From Parapedobacter sp042666505 (GTDB lineage: Bacteria > Bacteroidota > Bacteroidia > Sphingobacteriales > Sphingobacteriaceae): a DNA stretch of 64,000 nt. Shown piece after piece: positions 27,644 through 35,942 of this stretch; within the stretch, counting starts at the first letter, position 1; each line of letters starts with the position of its first letter. The stretch lies in contig NZ_JBHTDN010000002.1 in the NCBI RefSeq assembly GCF_042666505.1, positions 815,742-879,741 of the forward strand. Reading direction: 5' to 3'. The position numbers and the translations under genes are program-made. Under the pieces are notes generated by a model that worked only from the letters and a program-made list of their open reading frames with translations, did no database searches and was not told the origin of the DNA.

Positions 27644-27730
27644 TTTGAGTTAACAAAAATGTACTAATTCCACTTAGGGCAAGCTCAAATGCTACGTCTT
27701 CTGATGGCAGTCAGAAGGCGTCTTTTTTTG
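27644..27730 (+). ncRNA. Candidate cis-antisense sRNA over the susC leader
   Basis: Between the promoter at 27609-27638 and a terminator lies a stretch of about 85 nt with no reading frame of note. It ends in an 11-bp hairpin (27694-27704 with 27711-27721, one mismatch) followed by seven T residues. An internal pair TTTGAG (27644-27649) and CTCAAA (27684-27689) could form a first stem. The transcript would be antisense to the leader between fecR and the STN-type susC. In Bacteroides, DonS-type sRNAs antisense to susC occur in ECF sigma/anti-sigma-controlled loci and repress them; position and orientation agree. Expression is inferred. Confidence 0.5.
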
Positions 27731-27801
27731 CCCTGTACTCGAAGTTTGGTCTATTTCTTTTTCATATAATCATGTTTTAGGGATTGTATAATGATGAATT
27801 C

Positions 27802-28923
27802 TTAGGTGTAAATAACAATCCGCTTCACGCCGCTTTCGGTCTCGATCCGATATTTCAGCTTGAAATAAGTGAGTATCTCCAATACCTGCGATGCGTTTAA
27901 GTTGCGGTACACATTGCCCCACAATTTCAGATCCGGTTTATTTCCTTCAAAAAGCACTTCCACGCCGTACCATCTCGATAGCTGGCGCATGATCGTCTCA
28001 ATATCGGTATTATCAAACCGGAACAAGCCGTTTTTCCACGCGATCGCATTCGTCACATCCACCGTTGAAACCCGTAGGTGATTCGTCCGATCCAACGATG
28101 CTTGTTGCCCCGGTGCCAACACCACCTCCATCTGGGACCCTTGTTCGATGACCCGGACCGCCCCTTCCAACAGCGTGGTCTTGATCGTTGGTTCGTCGGC
28201 ATAGCTGTTGATGTTGAAATGCGTACCGAGTACTTCTATGGTCTGATTCCTCGAGACGACTTTGAATGGCCGCCGCTGATCTTTTGTCACTTCAAAATAG
28301 GCCTCTCCCGTCAGTTCGACCAACCGCATGTCATCATCAAATCGCGCAGGATACCGCAACGAAGACGCCGCGTTCATCCATACTTTCGTGCCGTCCGGCA
28401 ATATGATCTGATATTCGCCTCCCTTCGGCGTGGTTAATGACAACAGTTGATCGCCCGAATTTGAATCCAAAATCAGGCTTCCATCGGCATATGCAATCTC
28501 ATCATCGCCGATGACCACTCCGTTTTTGTCGCTGCTCAATTCGATGGTCTGCCCGTTGGCGAGGGTCAGCAATGCCTTATTACCGCCAGGAAGGATATCA
28601 TCTGCTGTTGTAGCAGCGATATACGGTTGCCGGGTGGCGTCATCCTGCATCGGGCGGATTACAAACCAATACATCCCTCCGCTAATCAGCAGGATGGCAA
28701 CAGCCGCCGCATAGCGCACCCACGATACCGGACGCCGGACCGGTCCTTTCGACAGCCGTTGGCGGATCTCCTGTAGATCAGCTTCCATATCTTCCTGAGC
28801 CAGCGAAGACTGTGATTGTGACGTCGTCTTGTTGTACCAGGTCTCCACCAAAGCCCGTTCCTCTTCCGTACAGGCGTTTTTGGCGTAGCGATCCAACAAG
28901 TTATGCAATGTTTGTTTATCCAT
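27802..28923 (-). CDS. FecR-family anti-sigma factor
   Basis: A 373-aa inner-membrane protein: cytoplasmic anti-sigma region (about residues 1-85), one transmembrane helix (AVAILLISGGMYWFVI), periplasmic FecR domain (LTTPKGGEYQIILPDGTKVWMNAASSLRYPARF) and a C-terminal DUF4974/STN-like domain (NTDIETIMRQLSRWYGVEVLFEG). It relays the signal from the SusC STN domain to the sigma factor encoded upstream. Start at ATG 28923. The gap to the susC start is 171 nt and holds the candidate antisense RNA. Confidence 0.93.
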   Translation of the reverse strand: MDKQTLHNLLDRYAKNACTEEERALVETWYNKTTSQSQSSLAQEDMEADLQEIRQRLSKGPVRRPVSWVRYAAAVAILLISGGMYWFVIRPMQDDATRQPYIAATTADDILPGGNKALLTLANGQTIELSSDKNGVVIGDDEIAYADGSLILDSNSGDQLLSLTTPKGGEYQIILPDGTKVWMNAASSLRYPARFDDDMRLVELTGEAYFEVTKDQRRPFKVVSRNQTIEVLGTHFNINSYADEPTIKTTLLEGAVRVIEQGSQMEVVLAPGQQASLDRTNHLRVSTVDVTNAIAWKNGLFRFDNTDIETIMRQLSRWYGVEVLFEGNKPDLKLWGNVYRNLNASQVLEILTYFKLKYRIETESGVKRIVIYT

Positions 28924-29023
28924 GAATGTCAAACTTCTTACCCCTCATTCACTAGTAAAGTCAATTGGCAGGGTGCCAGGGCGTAGAAAAAAAGAAAAAA
29001 AATTAGGAAAGCCTGTTTTGGGT

Positions 29024-29608
29024 CTATACGAGCAATAAGAGCAAAATTACCAGGGTTTGGAATTTGACCCGCAACACCTTGAGGGCATTGTTGACCTGCT
29101 TCTTCACGGTAGCTGGAGAAAGATTAAGTTGTTCGGCAATTTCGCTGTGGGTCAGGTGCAATTCCCTGCTCATATAGAATATATCCCGCATTTTCTTTGG
29201 CAGTCGGCTCGCTTCGGCCTCAATCAATTGTTTGAGCTCCTTCTCACGCACCAAACAATCGGGTAGCGGCTGTTCTTCCACCATCAACTCTTTCCAAGTT
29301 GCCTCCAATACGGACAGGCGCTTCTCCCGTACCTCGAGATTGATGATTTTATATCGAACTACCGTATACAAATAATTCGCCAATTGGGATTCGATCGTCA
29401 TTACCATCCGCTTGCTCCAGAGCGACTCAAAGATATCCTGTATCAGATCTTTAGCGGCTTCCCGGTCTTGCAGTCTTTTTTGAGCATGGAGAAAGAGCAC
29501 ACCCGCATACCGGTTATAGATTTCGGTAAAAGCCGGATAGTCATCTCCCGCCATCAAGTCGACTAATTCTTCATCTGTATACAACTGATATGAATCCGTT
29601 GATTTCAT
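29024..29608 (-). CDS. ECF RNA polymerase sigma factor (FecI-like)
   Basis: A 194-aa sigma-70 family protein with region 2 (FTEIYNRYAGVLFLHAQKRL...AAKDLIQDIFESLW) and region 4 (LPKKMRDIFYMSRELHLTHSEIAEQLNLSPATVKKQVNNALKVL). It matches the Bacteroidota FecI-like group and precedes fecR and the STN-type susC, so it should drive this locus. A TACTTTTG -7-like element lies on the minus strand at 29692-29685, and a perfect 8-bp inverted repeat at 29663-29682 lies between it and the start codon. Confidence 0.93.
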   Translation of the reverse strand: MKSTDSYQLYTDEELVDLMAGDDYPAFTEIYNRYAGVLFLHAQKRLQDREAAKDLIQDIFESLWSKRMVMTIESQLANYLYTVVRYKIINLEVREKRLSVLEATWKELMVEEQPLPDCLVREKELKQLIEAEASRLPKKMRDIFYMSRELHLTHSEIAEQLNLSPATVKKQVNNALKVLRVKFQTLVILLLLLV

Positions 29609-29985
29609 GCTCGCATTTCCGTCATTCTGAGATGGTATACTAATTGCTACCCTTAGTTTGCTACCGTTAGTACCCTAACGGTTTCAAAAGTATCGAACCC
29701 TTACGAATTTACGATTATCGTACTATTAAGTAATTGTTCAAATTGGCTCCAAGCCGATCCAGATAGGACTAACCCCAGGTCTGCATAGCTCTTGGCAAAC
29801 TTAATAAAAAAAAACGCGTTCAACCATCGGAAAAGCAACGTGCGCAACCAAACGACCGTGGCAACCAAGGTCCTGCCACCCCGGAGAGCTACCAACCTCT
29901 GGAAAGATGTCGCATTTCGATCGCGAGCGCGTGACGTGCGTGGCAATGGCGCACCTAGCGTCTTCAAAGCGTACGGGACGGTGCG
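29609..29985. other. Intergenic region with hairpin; no gene recognised
   Basis: The 377 nt hold a perfect hairpin ACCGTTAG-TACC-CTAACGGT (29663-29682) in the sigma-gene leader and a run of ten A residues near 29807-29815. Open frames on both strands translate to Arg-rich or otherwise unconvincing sequence. The stretch 29730-29960 could be a decayed insertion, but I recognise no family. Confidence 0.4.
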
Positions 29986-30897
29986 CTAGCGGAGCCCGTT
30001 GATATGCTTCACGATTCCTTCAATGATCATTGCCCAATCGGCTCGATGCAATTCATGCCCGGTGCCGTCCAGCAACATCCGTTTGGAACCTGCTATTTTC
30101 TCCAATAAGAGCCGGGAGTTTTCAACGTGCCAGATTAGATCATCGGTACCATGGATCACGAGCGTAGGCTGGTATATTTCCTCCAATCGGTTGTAGAACT
30201 CCATGCCGCCCCCTAAGGTAGCATGGTTAAACATGCTGATGTAGTTGTTCGCCCGGGCGAATTCCGAGCGCACCAGCTTTTCACCCCTCGTTTTGTCGAA
30301 AGGCTTTCTCCCGCTCATCAGCTGCGCCCCTTCGAGCATATAGCTCACCACCTCTTCCTCGCTAGTCCAATTTACCGCTGCCGCTTTACCGTGAAAGTCC
30401 AAAATACGCTTATCCATTTCCGGGATGGTGGTGTCCGCTTCGGCCCACGGGCCCGTGGCCATCAGGGTGAGTGAGCTGACCCACTCCGGATGCCGTATCG
30501 CCGCGATCTGAGCGATTAGTCCGCCCAATGACATGCCTACGAAGTGCGCCTCGGCCAGCTGATAACCATCCAGAATGGCGATCGCATCGGCTTCCAGGTC
30601 AAGGATGTCGTAGTTGGCCGATCCCGGCTCGTAGTGGGTAGACCTACCCACATCCCGGTTATCATAGCGGATCACGTAGCATCCGCGAGCTGCCAGTTCG
30701 CTGCAGAATTCCTCATCCCAGTACAACATGGATACCGTTGCCCCCGCCAGCAACAAAACCGCGGGATCTTTGGGATTCCCGAAACTTTCGGTGCAAATTT
30801 CGACCCCGTTGTTTTCAATCATTTTTTCTTTACCATTCGCCGAAGCATCATCCATCGGTGTAATAATCGTCATCATCGCGCTGATTAAGTTATTCAT
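29986..30897 (-). CDS. Alpha/beta hydrolase
   Basis: A 303-aa alpha/beta-hydrolase fold protein. The oxyanion region (VLLLAGATVSMLYWDEEF), YDNRDVGRS, the nucleophile elbow GMSLGG with Ser, the acid in VIHGTDDLIWH and the catalytic His in GTGHELHRADW are all visible, giving a complete Ser-Asp-His triad. The substrate is unknown. It is transcribed divergently from an AraC regulator 106 nt away, which may control it. A fragment of a paralogue lies at 14344-14460. Confidence 0.88.
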   Translation of the reverse strand: MNNLISAMMTIITPMDDASANGKEKMIENNGVEICTESFGNPKDPAVLLLAGATVSMLYWDEEFCSELAARGCYVIRYDNRDVGRSTHYEPGSANYDILDLEADAIAILDGYQLAEAHFVGMSLGGLIAQIAAIRHPEWVSSLTLMATGPWAEADTTIPEMDKRILDFHGKAAAVNWTSEEEVVSYMLEGAQLMSGRKPFDKTRGEKLVRSEFARANNYISMFNHATLGGGMEFYNRLEEIYQPTLVIHGTDDLIWHVENSRLLLEKIAGSKRMLLDGTGHELHRADWAMIIEGIVKHINGLR

Positions 30898-31003
30898 GCC
30901 GCAAAATTAACGCCACCATCCCACCCAAAATTGGATAAAATCGACTTTCAATTGCGGTTAACAATCGGTACTTTCGTCGTTCCGACCAGGTTGGTTAGCT
31001 ACC

Positions 31004-31801
31004 ATGCAGTATAAAAAGATTTATCCCGCTGATGTTATCAAGCACATTGTCTGCTTCTTCTGGGAGTTTGAGGGAGGCTTCACTGAATCGGAGCCTTACG
31101 CGCATGGGCTTACGGCGTCTGTCAATCCGAAGCTGGCCTTCCAGTACAACGGGCTGATGCACATCCAGCACGATAATGATGCATCTCCCGTATTCCAAAG
31201 CGGGTTCCAGTGCCAAACCAGCGCTCACCTCACCATTTCGGCCACCCAACCGGTCGGCATATTCGGCACGTATTTCTACCCCTACGCCATCCCACTCTTA
31301 TTTGGCATCCCCGCGCAAGCATTAACGAATTACAATATCGAAATATCAGACGTATTGAGTACCGAAGGTGTGGAGCTGGCGGAGCGAATGATGACCTGCC
31401 GCGATACGGCCGAACGGGTGGCCACGATGACATCGTTCTTAACGAACAAGCTCAGCAAGGGGCCGAATTCGCCGAAAGATATGATTGCTACAGTCAATTA
31501 TATAACGGCCCACAGTGGCAAGGTGGATATCAACGAGCTCGTAAACCGGAACTTCTTATCGCAACGGCAATTCGAGCGCAAGTTCAAATCGTGGGTCGGA
31601 TTCCCCGCCAAACTATTTACGCGGATTGTCCGCTTTGAAGCGTGTTTGGCTAACGCCGTAGCCAGCAGCCAATCACTAGTCCAGCTTTCGTTGGATTCGG
31701 GCTACTACGATCAGTCGCATATGATCCGGGACTTCAAGGAGTTTTCGGGCACCCATCCCCGGAGTTACTTAACGGAAAACCATTCGTCGTTCTTTGAATG
31801 A
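31004..31801 (+). CDS. AraC family transcriptional regulator (DUF6597-type N-terminus)
   Basis: A 265-aa regulator. The N-terminal half (YPADVIKHIVCFFWEFEGGF...QPVGIFGTYFYPYAIPLLFG) fits the DUF6597 sensory domain common in Bacteroidota AraC proteins. The C-terminal half is an AraC HTH pair (FLSQRQFERKFKSWVGFPAKLF; LVQLSLDSGYYDQSHMIRDFKEFSGTHPRSYL). It is divergent from the alpha/beta hydrolase gene, its likely target. Confidence 0.88.
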   Translation: MQYKKIYPADVIKHIVCFFWEFEGGFTESEPYAHGLTASVNPKLAFQYNGLMHIQHDNDASPVFQSGFQCQTSAHLTISATQPVGIFGTYFYPYAIPLLFGIPAQALTNYNIEISDVLSTEGVELAERMMTCRDTAERVATMTSFLTNKLSKGPNSPKDMIATVNYITAHSGKVDINELVNRNFLSQRQFERKFKSWVGFPAKLFTRIVRFEACLANAVASSQSLVQLSLDSGYYDQSHMIRDFKEFSGTHPRSYLTENHSSFFE

Positions 31802-31809
31802 AGGCTCCT

Positions 31810-31896
31810 TTAGGACGGCTCGTCAAAATCATCGCTCATCCGAAGCTTCCCCTTCAGACGCCCCACCTTCGTTTTCACTGCGTCTTTATCGGCCAT
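31810..31896 (-). pseudogene. C-terminal remnant of a DUF2281-type antitoxin
   Basis: The minus strand encodes 28 residues containing KTKVGRLKGKLRMSDDFDEP before a stop. This resembles the C-terminus of the antitoxin encoded at 48753-48962 (RKVGLLKGKLKMAEDFDDP). The N-terminal part of the antitoxin and any toxin gene are missing, so it is the relic of a second VapB-like locus. Confidence 0.6.
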
Positions 31897-32004
31897 GCGA
31901 AGGAACTTGATTAATTTTACGATGCAAGATAAATAACAGCTAGTTAATGGGCAAATAGAAGCAATATCTTTTATTACGTGTTATCCGGCCTTCATGCCCG
32001 AAAA

Positions 32005-33201
32005 TCAATACAAGAATCCGAATAACCATAATGGAATTCTCCGTGCTGTCCCGTATTCGATATCATCTATAGCAAGGTAGCTATCGTCGCTTGCAGCGAT
32101 TTGTTTGGTCCCTTTGCTTTTGCCCCCCACTTCGACCGTATATCGATTATCAATAAGAAAATCGCCTGTTTTGGGATAGCTAATTCGATGGCCAGCACCC
32201 ACTAGCTGCGTATAAAAGAAGGTTTCCCTTAGATTCCCTTTGTTGGGCTGTCCATTAGCCAATGCCATAATAAGGCTGGTGTTGTGTAGGAAAACCTTCT
32301 CTGGCTTGTTCATCAGGCTTATGCCAAATGAGGCACTCCTCAAATTGAATATCAGCTGCGCCTTCTCCAATAAGTCGAGCATTTCCAGCAACCTGCTTCT
32401 CGACGTGCCCACCTGCTCGGCAAGCCGGGTGATATTGGGTGTAAATGGCACAGCGGTGGAGAGGATATAAAGCAGTTTCTTCAATTTGGCCTGCGTACCC
32501 GGCTCGATTGACTTGGCTTCCGGCAAATCGTAATCAATAATGACATTAATCAGCTGGTTGAGCCGCATCAGGTAGTCCGCTTGTCCCTCCAAGAAAAATG
32601 GGTAGGCTCCGTATGTTATATATTCCTGAAACGATTTCAGCGGTGATTGCAATTTGCCTTTCAGCTCATCCACCAATTGTGAATGGTTTTCGAACAGATC
32701 AACAAGTGTAAAAACAGGCAGTTCCACAACGTCTTTAAGCGAGACGAATTCACGAAGGGAAAGTTCCGGCAGGTGGTACCGAAGTAACCTTCGGCTCAGA
32801 TCGGCCTCTGACCGTTGTAACGCAATGATGGACGATCCCGACACCGCCAGCCGCAACTTCGGATAAAAATCATAAAGGTTCTTCACCTCCCGTTGCCAGT
32901 CGGTGTATTTGTGCACTTCATCCAAAAAGAGGTATCTCCCGCCCTGCTGGTAAAAGCGCTCAGCAACTTCCGTCAGTGTATGCTGTTTGAAATACAGGTC
33001 GTCTGCCGAAAGGTAAAGGGTTTCGTCTAAGGGAAGATTCTCCTTAATATGTTGGAGCATTAAGGTCGACTTGCCTGTGCCGCGCGCGCCTTCAATGCAT
33101 ACTGCGCGCGCCTCCCAGTTGATTTCGTTTGCCAATTTACGAACAAACTTACTTTCTATCTGGTTCAGTAATGACCGATATTTATTGATTAGTGATTCCA
33201 T
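32005..33201 (-). CDS. AAA ATPase with C-terminal PD-(D/E)XK-like domain (AAA_14/DUF4143 type)
   Basis: A 398-aa protein. The P-loop is EGARGTGKSTLML (about residues 35-47), Walker B is RYLFLDEVHKY, and a sensor-like LAVSGSS and Arg-rich SRRLLRYHLPELSLREF follow, as in the AAA_14 family. A winged-helix region comes next, and the C-terminus has GDFLIDNRYTVEVGGKSK, fitting the D-(E)-x-G-K pattern of DUF4143 nuclease-like domains. Role unknown; such genes are abundant and mobile in Bacteroidota. A frameshifted paralogue lies at 34715-35907. Start at ATG 33201, with inverted-repeat operators upstream. Confidence 0.85.
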   Translation of the reverse strand: MESLINKYRSLLNQIESKFVRKLANEINWEARAVCIEGARGTGKSTLMLQHIKENLPLDETLYLSADDLYFKQHTLTEVAERFYQQGGRYLFLDEVHKYTDWQREVKNLYDFYPKLRLAVSGSSIIALQRSEADLSRRLLRYHLPELSLREFVSLKDVVELPVFTLVDLFENHSQLVDELKGKLQSPLKSFQEYITYGAYPFFLEGQADYLMRLNQLINVIIDYDLPEAKSIEPGTQAKLKKLLYILSTAVPFTPNITRLAEQVGTSRSRLLEMLDLLEKAQLIFNLRSASFGISLMNKPEKVFLHNTSLIMALANGQPNKGNLRETFFYTQLVGAGHRISYPKTGDFLIDNRYTVEVGGKSKGTKQIAASDDSYLAIDDIEYGTARRIPLWLFGFLY

Positions 33202-33213
33202 TGCACCTTCAAA

Positions 33214-33286
33214 GATACGAAAACAAGACATAAACGTATCACCTGCGATACAAAAACAATATCAAATCGTATCATGTAAGATACGA
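33214..33286. promoter_or_regulatory. Cluster of GTATC/GATAC inverted repeats
   Basis: Upstream of the ATPase gene: TCGTATC-ATGTAA-GATACGA (33267-33286, perfect 7-bp arms), GTATC-ACCTGC-GATAC (33236-33251, same 6-nt spacer) and a single GATACGA (33214-33220). The repeated dyad with constant spacing looks like a two-site operator between the ATPase gene and the divergent YeeE/YedE gene. The binding protein is unknown. Confidence 0.5.
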
Positions 33287-33380
33287 TTCGTCTCTTACGT
33301 TGGTTAATATCTTCCATTTTGCAATGGATGATTATTTTTTACCATAGATTTGTATCACGTCATATACAATAGCAGTAATT

Positions 33381-33938
33381 ATGGAATGGATTTTAGCCCC
33401 TTGGCCTTGGTATGTAAGCGGCCCACTGATTGCCTTTACGATGTTCACGTTGCTCTATGTGGGCAAAACGTTTGGCCTGTCGTCCAACCTAAAGACAATA
33501 TGCACCTTATGCGGCGCAGGCAAAACCAGCGACTTTTTCCGCTTCGACTGGAAAGCGCAGCGCTGGAACCTACTCGTCATCACGGGCGCCATCATAGGCG
33601 GATTTCTGGCGTCGCGATTCCTGTCGGCCGATCAGGTGCCCGACCTCAATCCACAGACCATCGACCAGTTGCACGAATCGGGGTTTGCCAGTGCGGGAAC
33701 AGCCTATGTGCCAACCGAATTGTTCGGTAGCGACGCTTTTTCGTCCCCTAAAACCTTGCTCCTGCTGTTGATCGGCGGACTATTGGTCGGATTTGGCGCG
33801 CGTTATGCAGGTGGATGCACTTCAGGACATTCGATATCCGGCATCAGTAACCTCCAGCTCCCATCGGTCATCGCAACCATCGGCTTTTTCATTGGCGGGC
33901 TGCTGATGATTCACCTGGTTTTTCCATTGTTATTCTAG
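33381..33938 (+). CDS. YeeE/YedE family transporter, first half
   Basis: A 185-aa membrane protein with about five helices. The signature GARYAGGCTSGHSISGISNLQ with its conserved cysteine, plus an upstream CTLCGAG, identify the YeeE/YedE family, which imports thiosulfate or related sulfur compounds. The partner half-protein starts 6 nt after its stop. A TAGATTTG -7-like element is at 33346-33353. Confidence 0.9.
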   Translation: MEWILAPWPWYVSGPLIAFTMFTLLYVGKTFGLSSNLKTICTLCGAGKTSDFFRFDWKAQRWNLLVITGAIIGGFLASRFLSADQVPDLNPQTIDQLHESGFASAGTAYVPTELFGSDAFSSPKTLLLLLIGGLLVGFGARYAGGCTSGHSISGISNLQLPSVIATIGFFIGGLLMIHLVFPLLF

Positions 33939-33944
33939 CTAGCT

Positions 33945-34358
33945 ATGAAAAGTATCGTATACCTACTTATCGGAACGTTTTTCGGGATCGTCATGTACAA
34001 ATCCGAAGCTGCATCCTGGTTCCGGATTTATGAAATGTTCAACTTCCAGTCCATCCACATGTACGGATTGATGGGGTCGGCATTGGTTGTAGGCATCCTC
34101 ATCGTGCAATTTATCAAACGGCGAAAGGTGAAAGACGCTTATGGAAATCCAATCGTCATTGCAGCCAAAGAAAAAGGCATTGCCCGGTATTTAATCGGGG
34201 GCATCATTTTCGGGCTGGGCTGGGCACTGGCCGGCGCATGCCCGGGACCGATGTTTGTGCTGGCCGGTGCCGGTTATTTGCCGATCCTGGTGGTTATCCT
34301 CGGTGCCGTGCTGGGCACCTGGCTATACGGACTGATCCGGAACAACCTGCCGCACTAA
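33945..34358 (+). CDS. DUF6691/YeeE-YedE family transporter, second half
   Basis: A 137-aa membrane protein with four helices and the second YeeE/YedE cysteine motif, GLGWALAGACPGPMFVLAGAG. Such two-gene half-transporters assemble into one sulfur-compound channel. It is encoded 6 nt after the first half, surely in one operon. No rhodanese or sulfur-dioxygenase gene is adjacent, which is a little unusual. Confidence 0.9.
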   Translation: MKSIVYLLIGTFFGIVMYKSEAASWFRIYEMFNFQSIHMYGLMGSALVVGILIVQFIKRRKVKDAYGNPIVIAAKEKGIARYLIGGIIFGLGWALAGACPGPMFVLAGAGYLPILVVILGAVLGTWLYGLIRNNLPH

Positions 34359-34421
34359 GGCGTTTATACAATAATGAACCGGAATTTTTTATCGCATAGG
34401 TGGCCCATTCCGCAGTATGAC

Positions 34422-34574
34422 CTACCTAGGCAATTCGGGACGCTGCATATGGTACTGGGTGGCAGTTATTGCGCCAAGAAAAGCAACCACTGTGGTCTTT
34501 TCATCGGCCGTAAGTTCCAGTGGCCTTAAGATGGCAACCGTTATCGTTTCATGTTCTTTCCATCTGGTTTTCAT
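34422..34574 (-). pseudogene. Possible C-terminal fragment of a cytochrome c (peroxidase-like) gene
   Basis: The minus strand encodes 50 residues including RPLELTADEKTTVVAFLGAIT, which resembles the C-terminal helix of di-haem cytochrome c peroxidase-type proteins (PLxLTxxEKxxLVAFLxxLT). There is no haem motif or upstream domain, so it can only be a relic. Weak evidence. Confidence 0.35.
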
Positions 34575-34669
34575 CCGTAATCATTTCCAGCAATATTAAC
34601 GCAACTCAACCACTCTTTTTCGTAAATGTGATTAAGCATATCAAAAATGTGATTAAAAAGGAAAAAGCC

Positions 34670-34696
34670 GCGCTACGGTCTCTTAGGCCGTATCTG
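34670..34696. repeat. Interspersed intergenic repeat, copy 2
   Basis: GCGCTACGGTCTCTTAGG followed by CCGTATCTG matches copies 1 and 3 in layout. It lies just downstream of the stop codon of the frameshifted ATPase. A small stem ACGG/CCGT closes around TCTCTTAGG. Confidence 0.5.
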
Positions 34697-34714
34697 AAAT
34701 GGAAACTGTCCGAC

Positions 34715-35907
34715 CTAGGATAGAAAACCGAAAAGCCAGAGGGGAATTTTATTACCAAAACCAGTCTCCAAGTCATCAGCGGCGATCATATAATCGCCCG
34801 CATTGGCTACCTGCTCCCCCGATTTGCCTCTCCCGCCCACTTCTATCGTTACGTCTCCCACTTTGAAATCACCGGATTTGGGCGCCCATACGGTGGCACC
34901 GCTATTCAATAATTGATTCAACAGAAAGGTTTCCCGAAGATTACCGCGGTCTGGATGCGGATTCATTGCAAAGGCAAGGTTGGTGTTCTCCAGGTACAAT
35001 TTTTCCGGCTTTTGCAAGCGCGACGCACCTTTACCTTCGACTGTCAATATATTTAACAGCTTGGCATCCTTCAGTTGATGGATATACTCGTAGATCCGAT
35101 CGCGGACAATATCCAGTTTCGATGCCAACGCCGAGATGTTGGGTTTGAAAGGGGCTGATTCAGCAATAACACTTAGCAATCGCTTTACTTTTTGAGCCGT
35201 TCCAGCATTATATGAAGCGATGTAAGCCAGATCAGTATCGACAATGGCATTAATTACCTGCTCCAGTCGCTGAAGATAGTCCGATTCACCATCTGCAATG
35301 ATAGGTAGATACCCGTATTTAAGATATTTTTCGAAAACAGGCAGCGGTTGCCACTGGTTAAGCATCTGAAAAGTCAAGTGGACATGATTTTCCCGAATAT
35401 CGTCTATCGTCAAAGGCTCAAATAGCGGTCCGCCGGAAAACTTGATGTATTCGCGCAAAGACAATCCCGGCAAGTTATATTGGATAACGCGCCTGCTTAG
35501 ATCCGCTTCGCCGCGGAAGATATCGAGTGCCGACGAAGCCGAAAAGATGACCTGCATTTCGGGCAGGCCGTCATAGATATTTTTCAACTCGCGGGACCAC
35601 CGAGCATATTTATGTACTTCATCGATCAATAAGATGCGCCCTCCTTGTTGATACCAAGCGGTAGCCGTATCGAGCAGGCTGTGGTTGTAAAAATAAGTGT
35701 GATCGGCAGTCACATATGCGCTTTACTGAACGAGTCACCTAGCTCATATTTAAGATGTTGTAGCATCAGGGTGGTTTTTCCAGCGCCACGGGGCCCCTTG
35801 ATACCAATCATCCGCAATTTCCAATTAATTTTACGGTGCAGAAAACGTCTGAATCCGTTGCTCACCGAAGCTAAAAGGCCCTGTTGAAAGATAAATAGCG
35901 ACTCCAT
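34715..35907 (-). pseudogene. Frameshifted AAA ATPase (paralogue of the 32005-33201 gene)
   Basis: Two overlapping frames together correspond to the intact paralogue. The first (start ATG 35907, stop near 35710) carries the P-loop GPRGAGKTTLMLQHLKYEL; the second (34715-35713) carries RILLIDEVHKY, SRRVIQYNLPGLSLREY and GDVTIEVGGRGKSG. Adding one base after AAAGCGC would restore the frame. The break creates a GTGA start/stop overlap, so separate translation of two halves is conceivable, but a disrupted gene or a sequencing error is more likely. Confidence 0.75.
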
Positions 35908-35942
35908 AATGTTGTTTTCAAACAACACTATATCGATCTATA

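Larger units (their letters stand above)
34359..34714. other. Intergenic region with a decayed fragment and an interspersed repeat
   Basis: The 356 nt between the YeeE/YedE pair and the frameshifted ATPase hold a possible cytochrome fragment on the minus strand (34422-34574) and a copy of the interspersed repeat (34670-34696). No intact gene, terminator or convincing promoter was seen. Confidence 0.5.

Noticed and set aside
29701..29967. 88-codon minus-strand frame, possible transposase remnant
   Set aside because: The translation is Arg-rich then hydrophobic and matches no transposase pattern that I know; no inverted repeats flank it.
31230..31638. Frames on both strands inside the AraC gene at 31004-31801
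   Set aside because: Shadows of a well-supported regulator with a complete AraC HTH pair.
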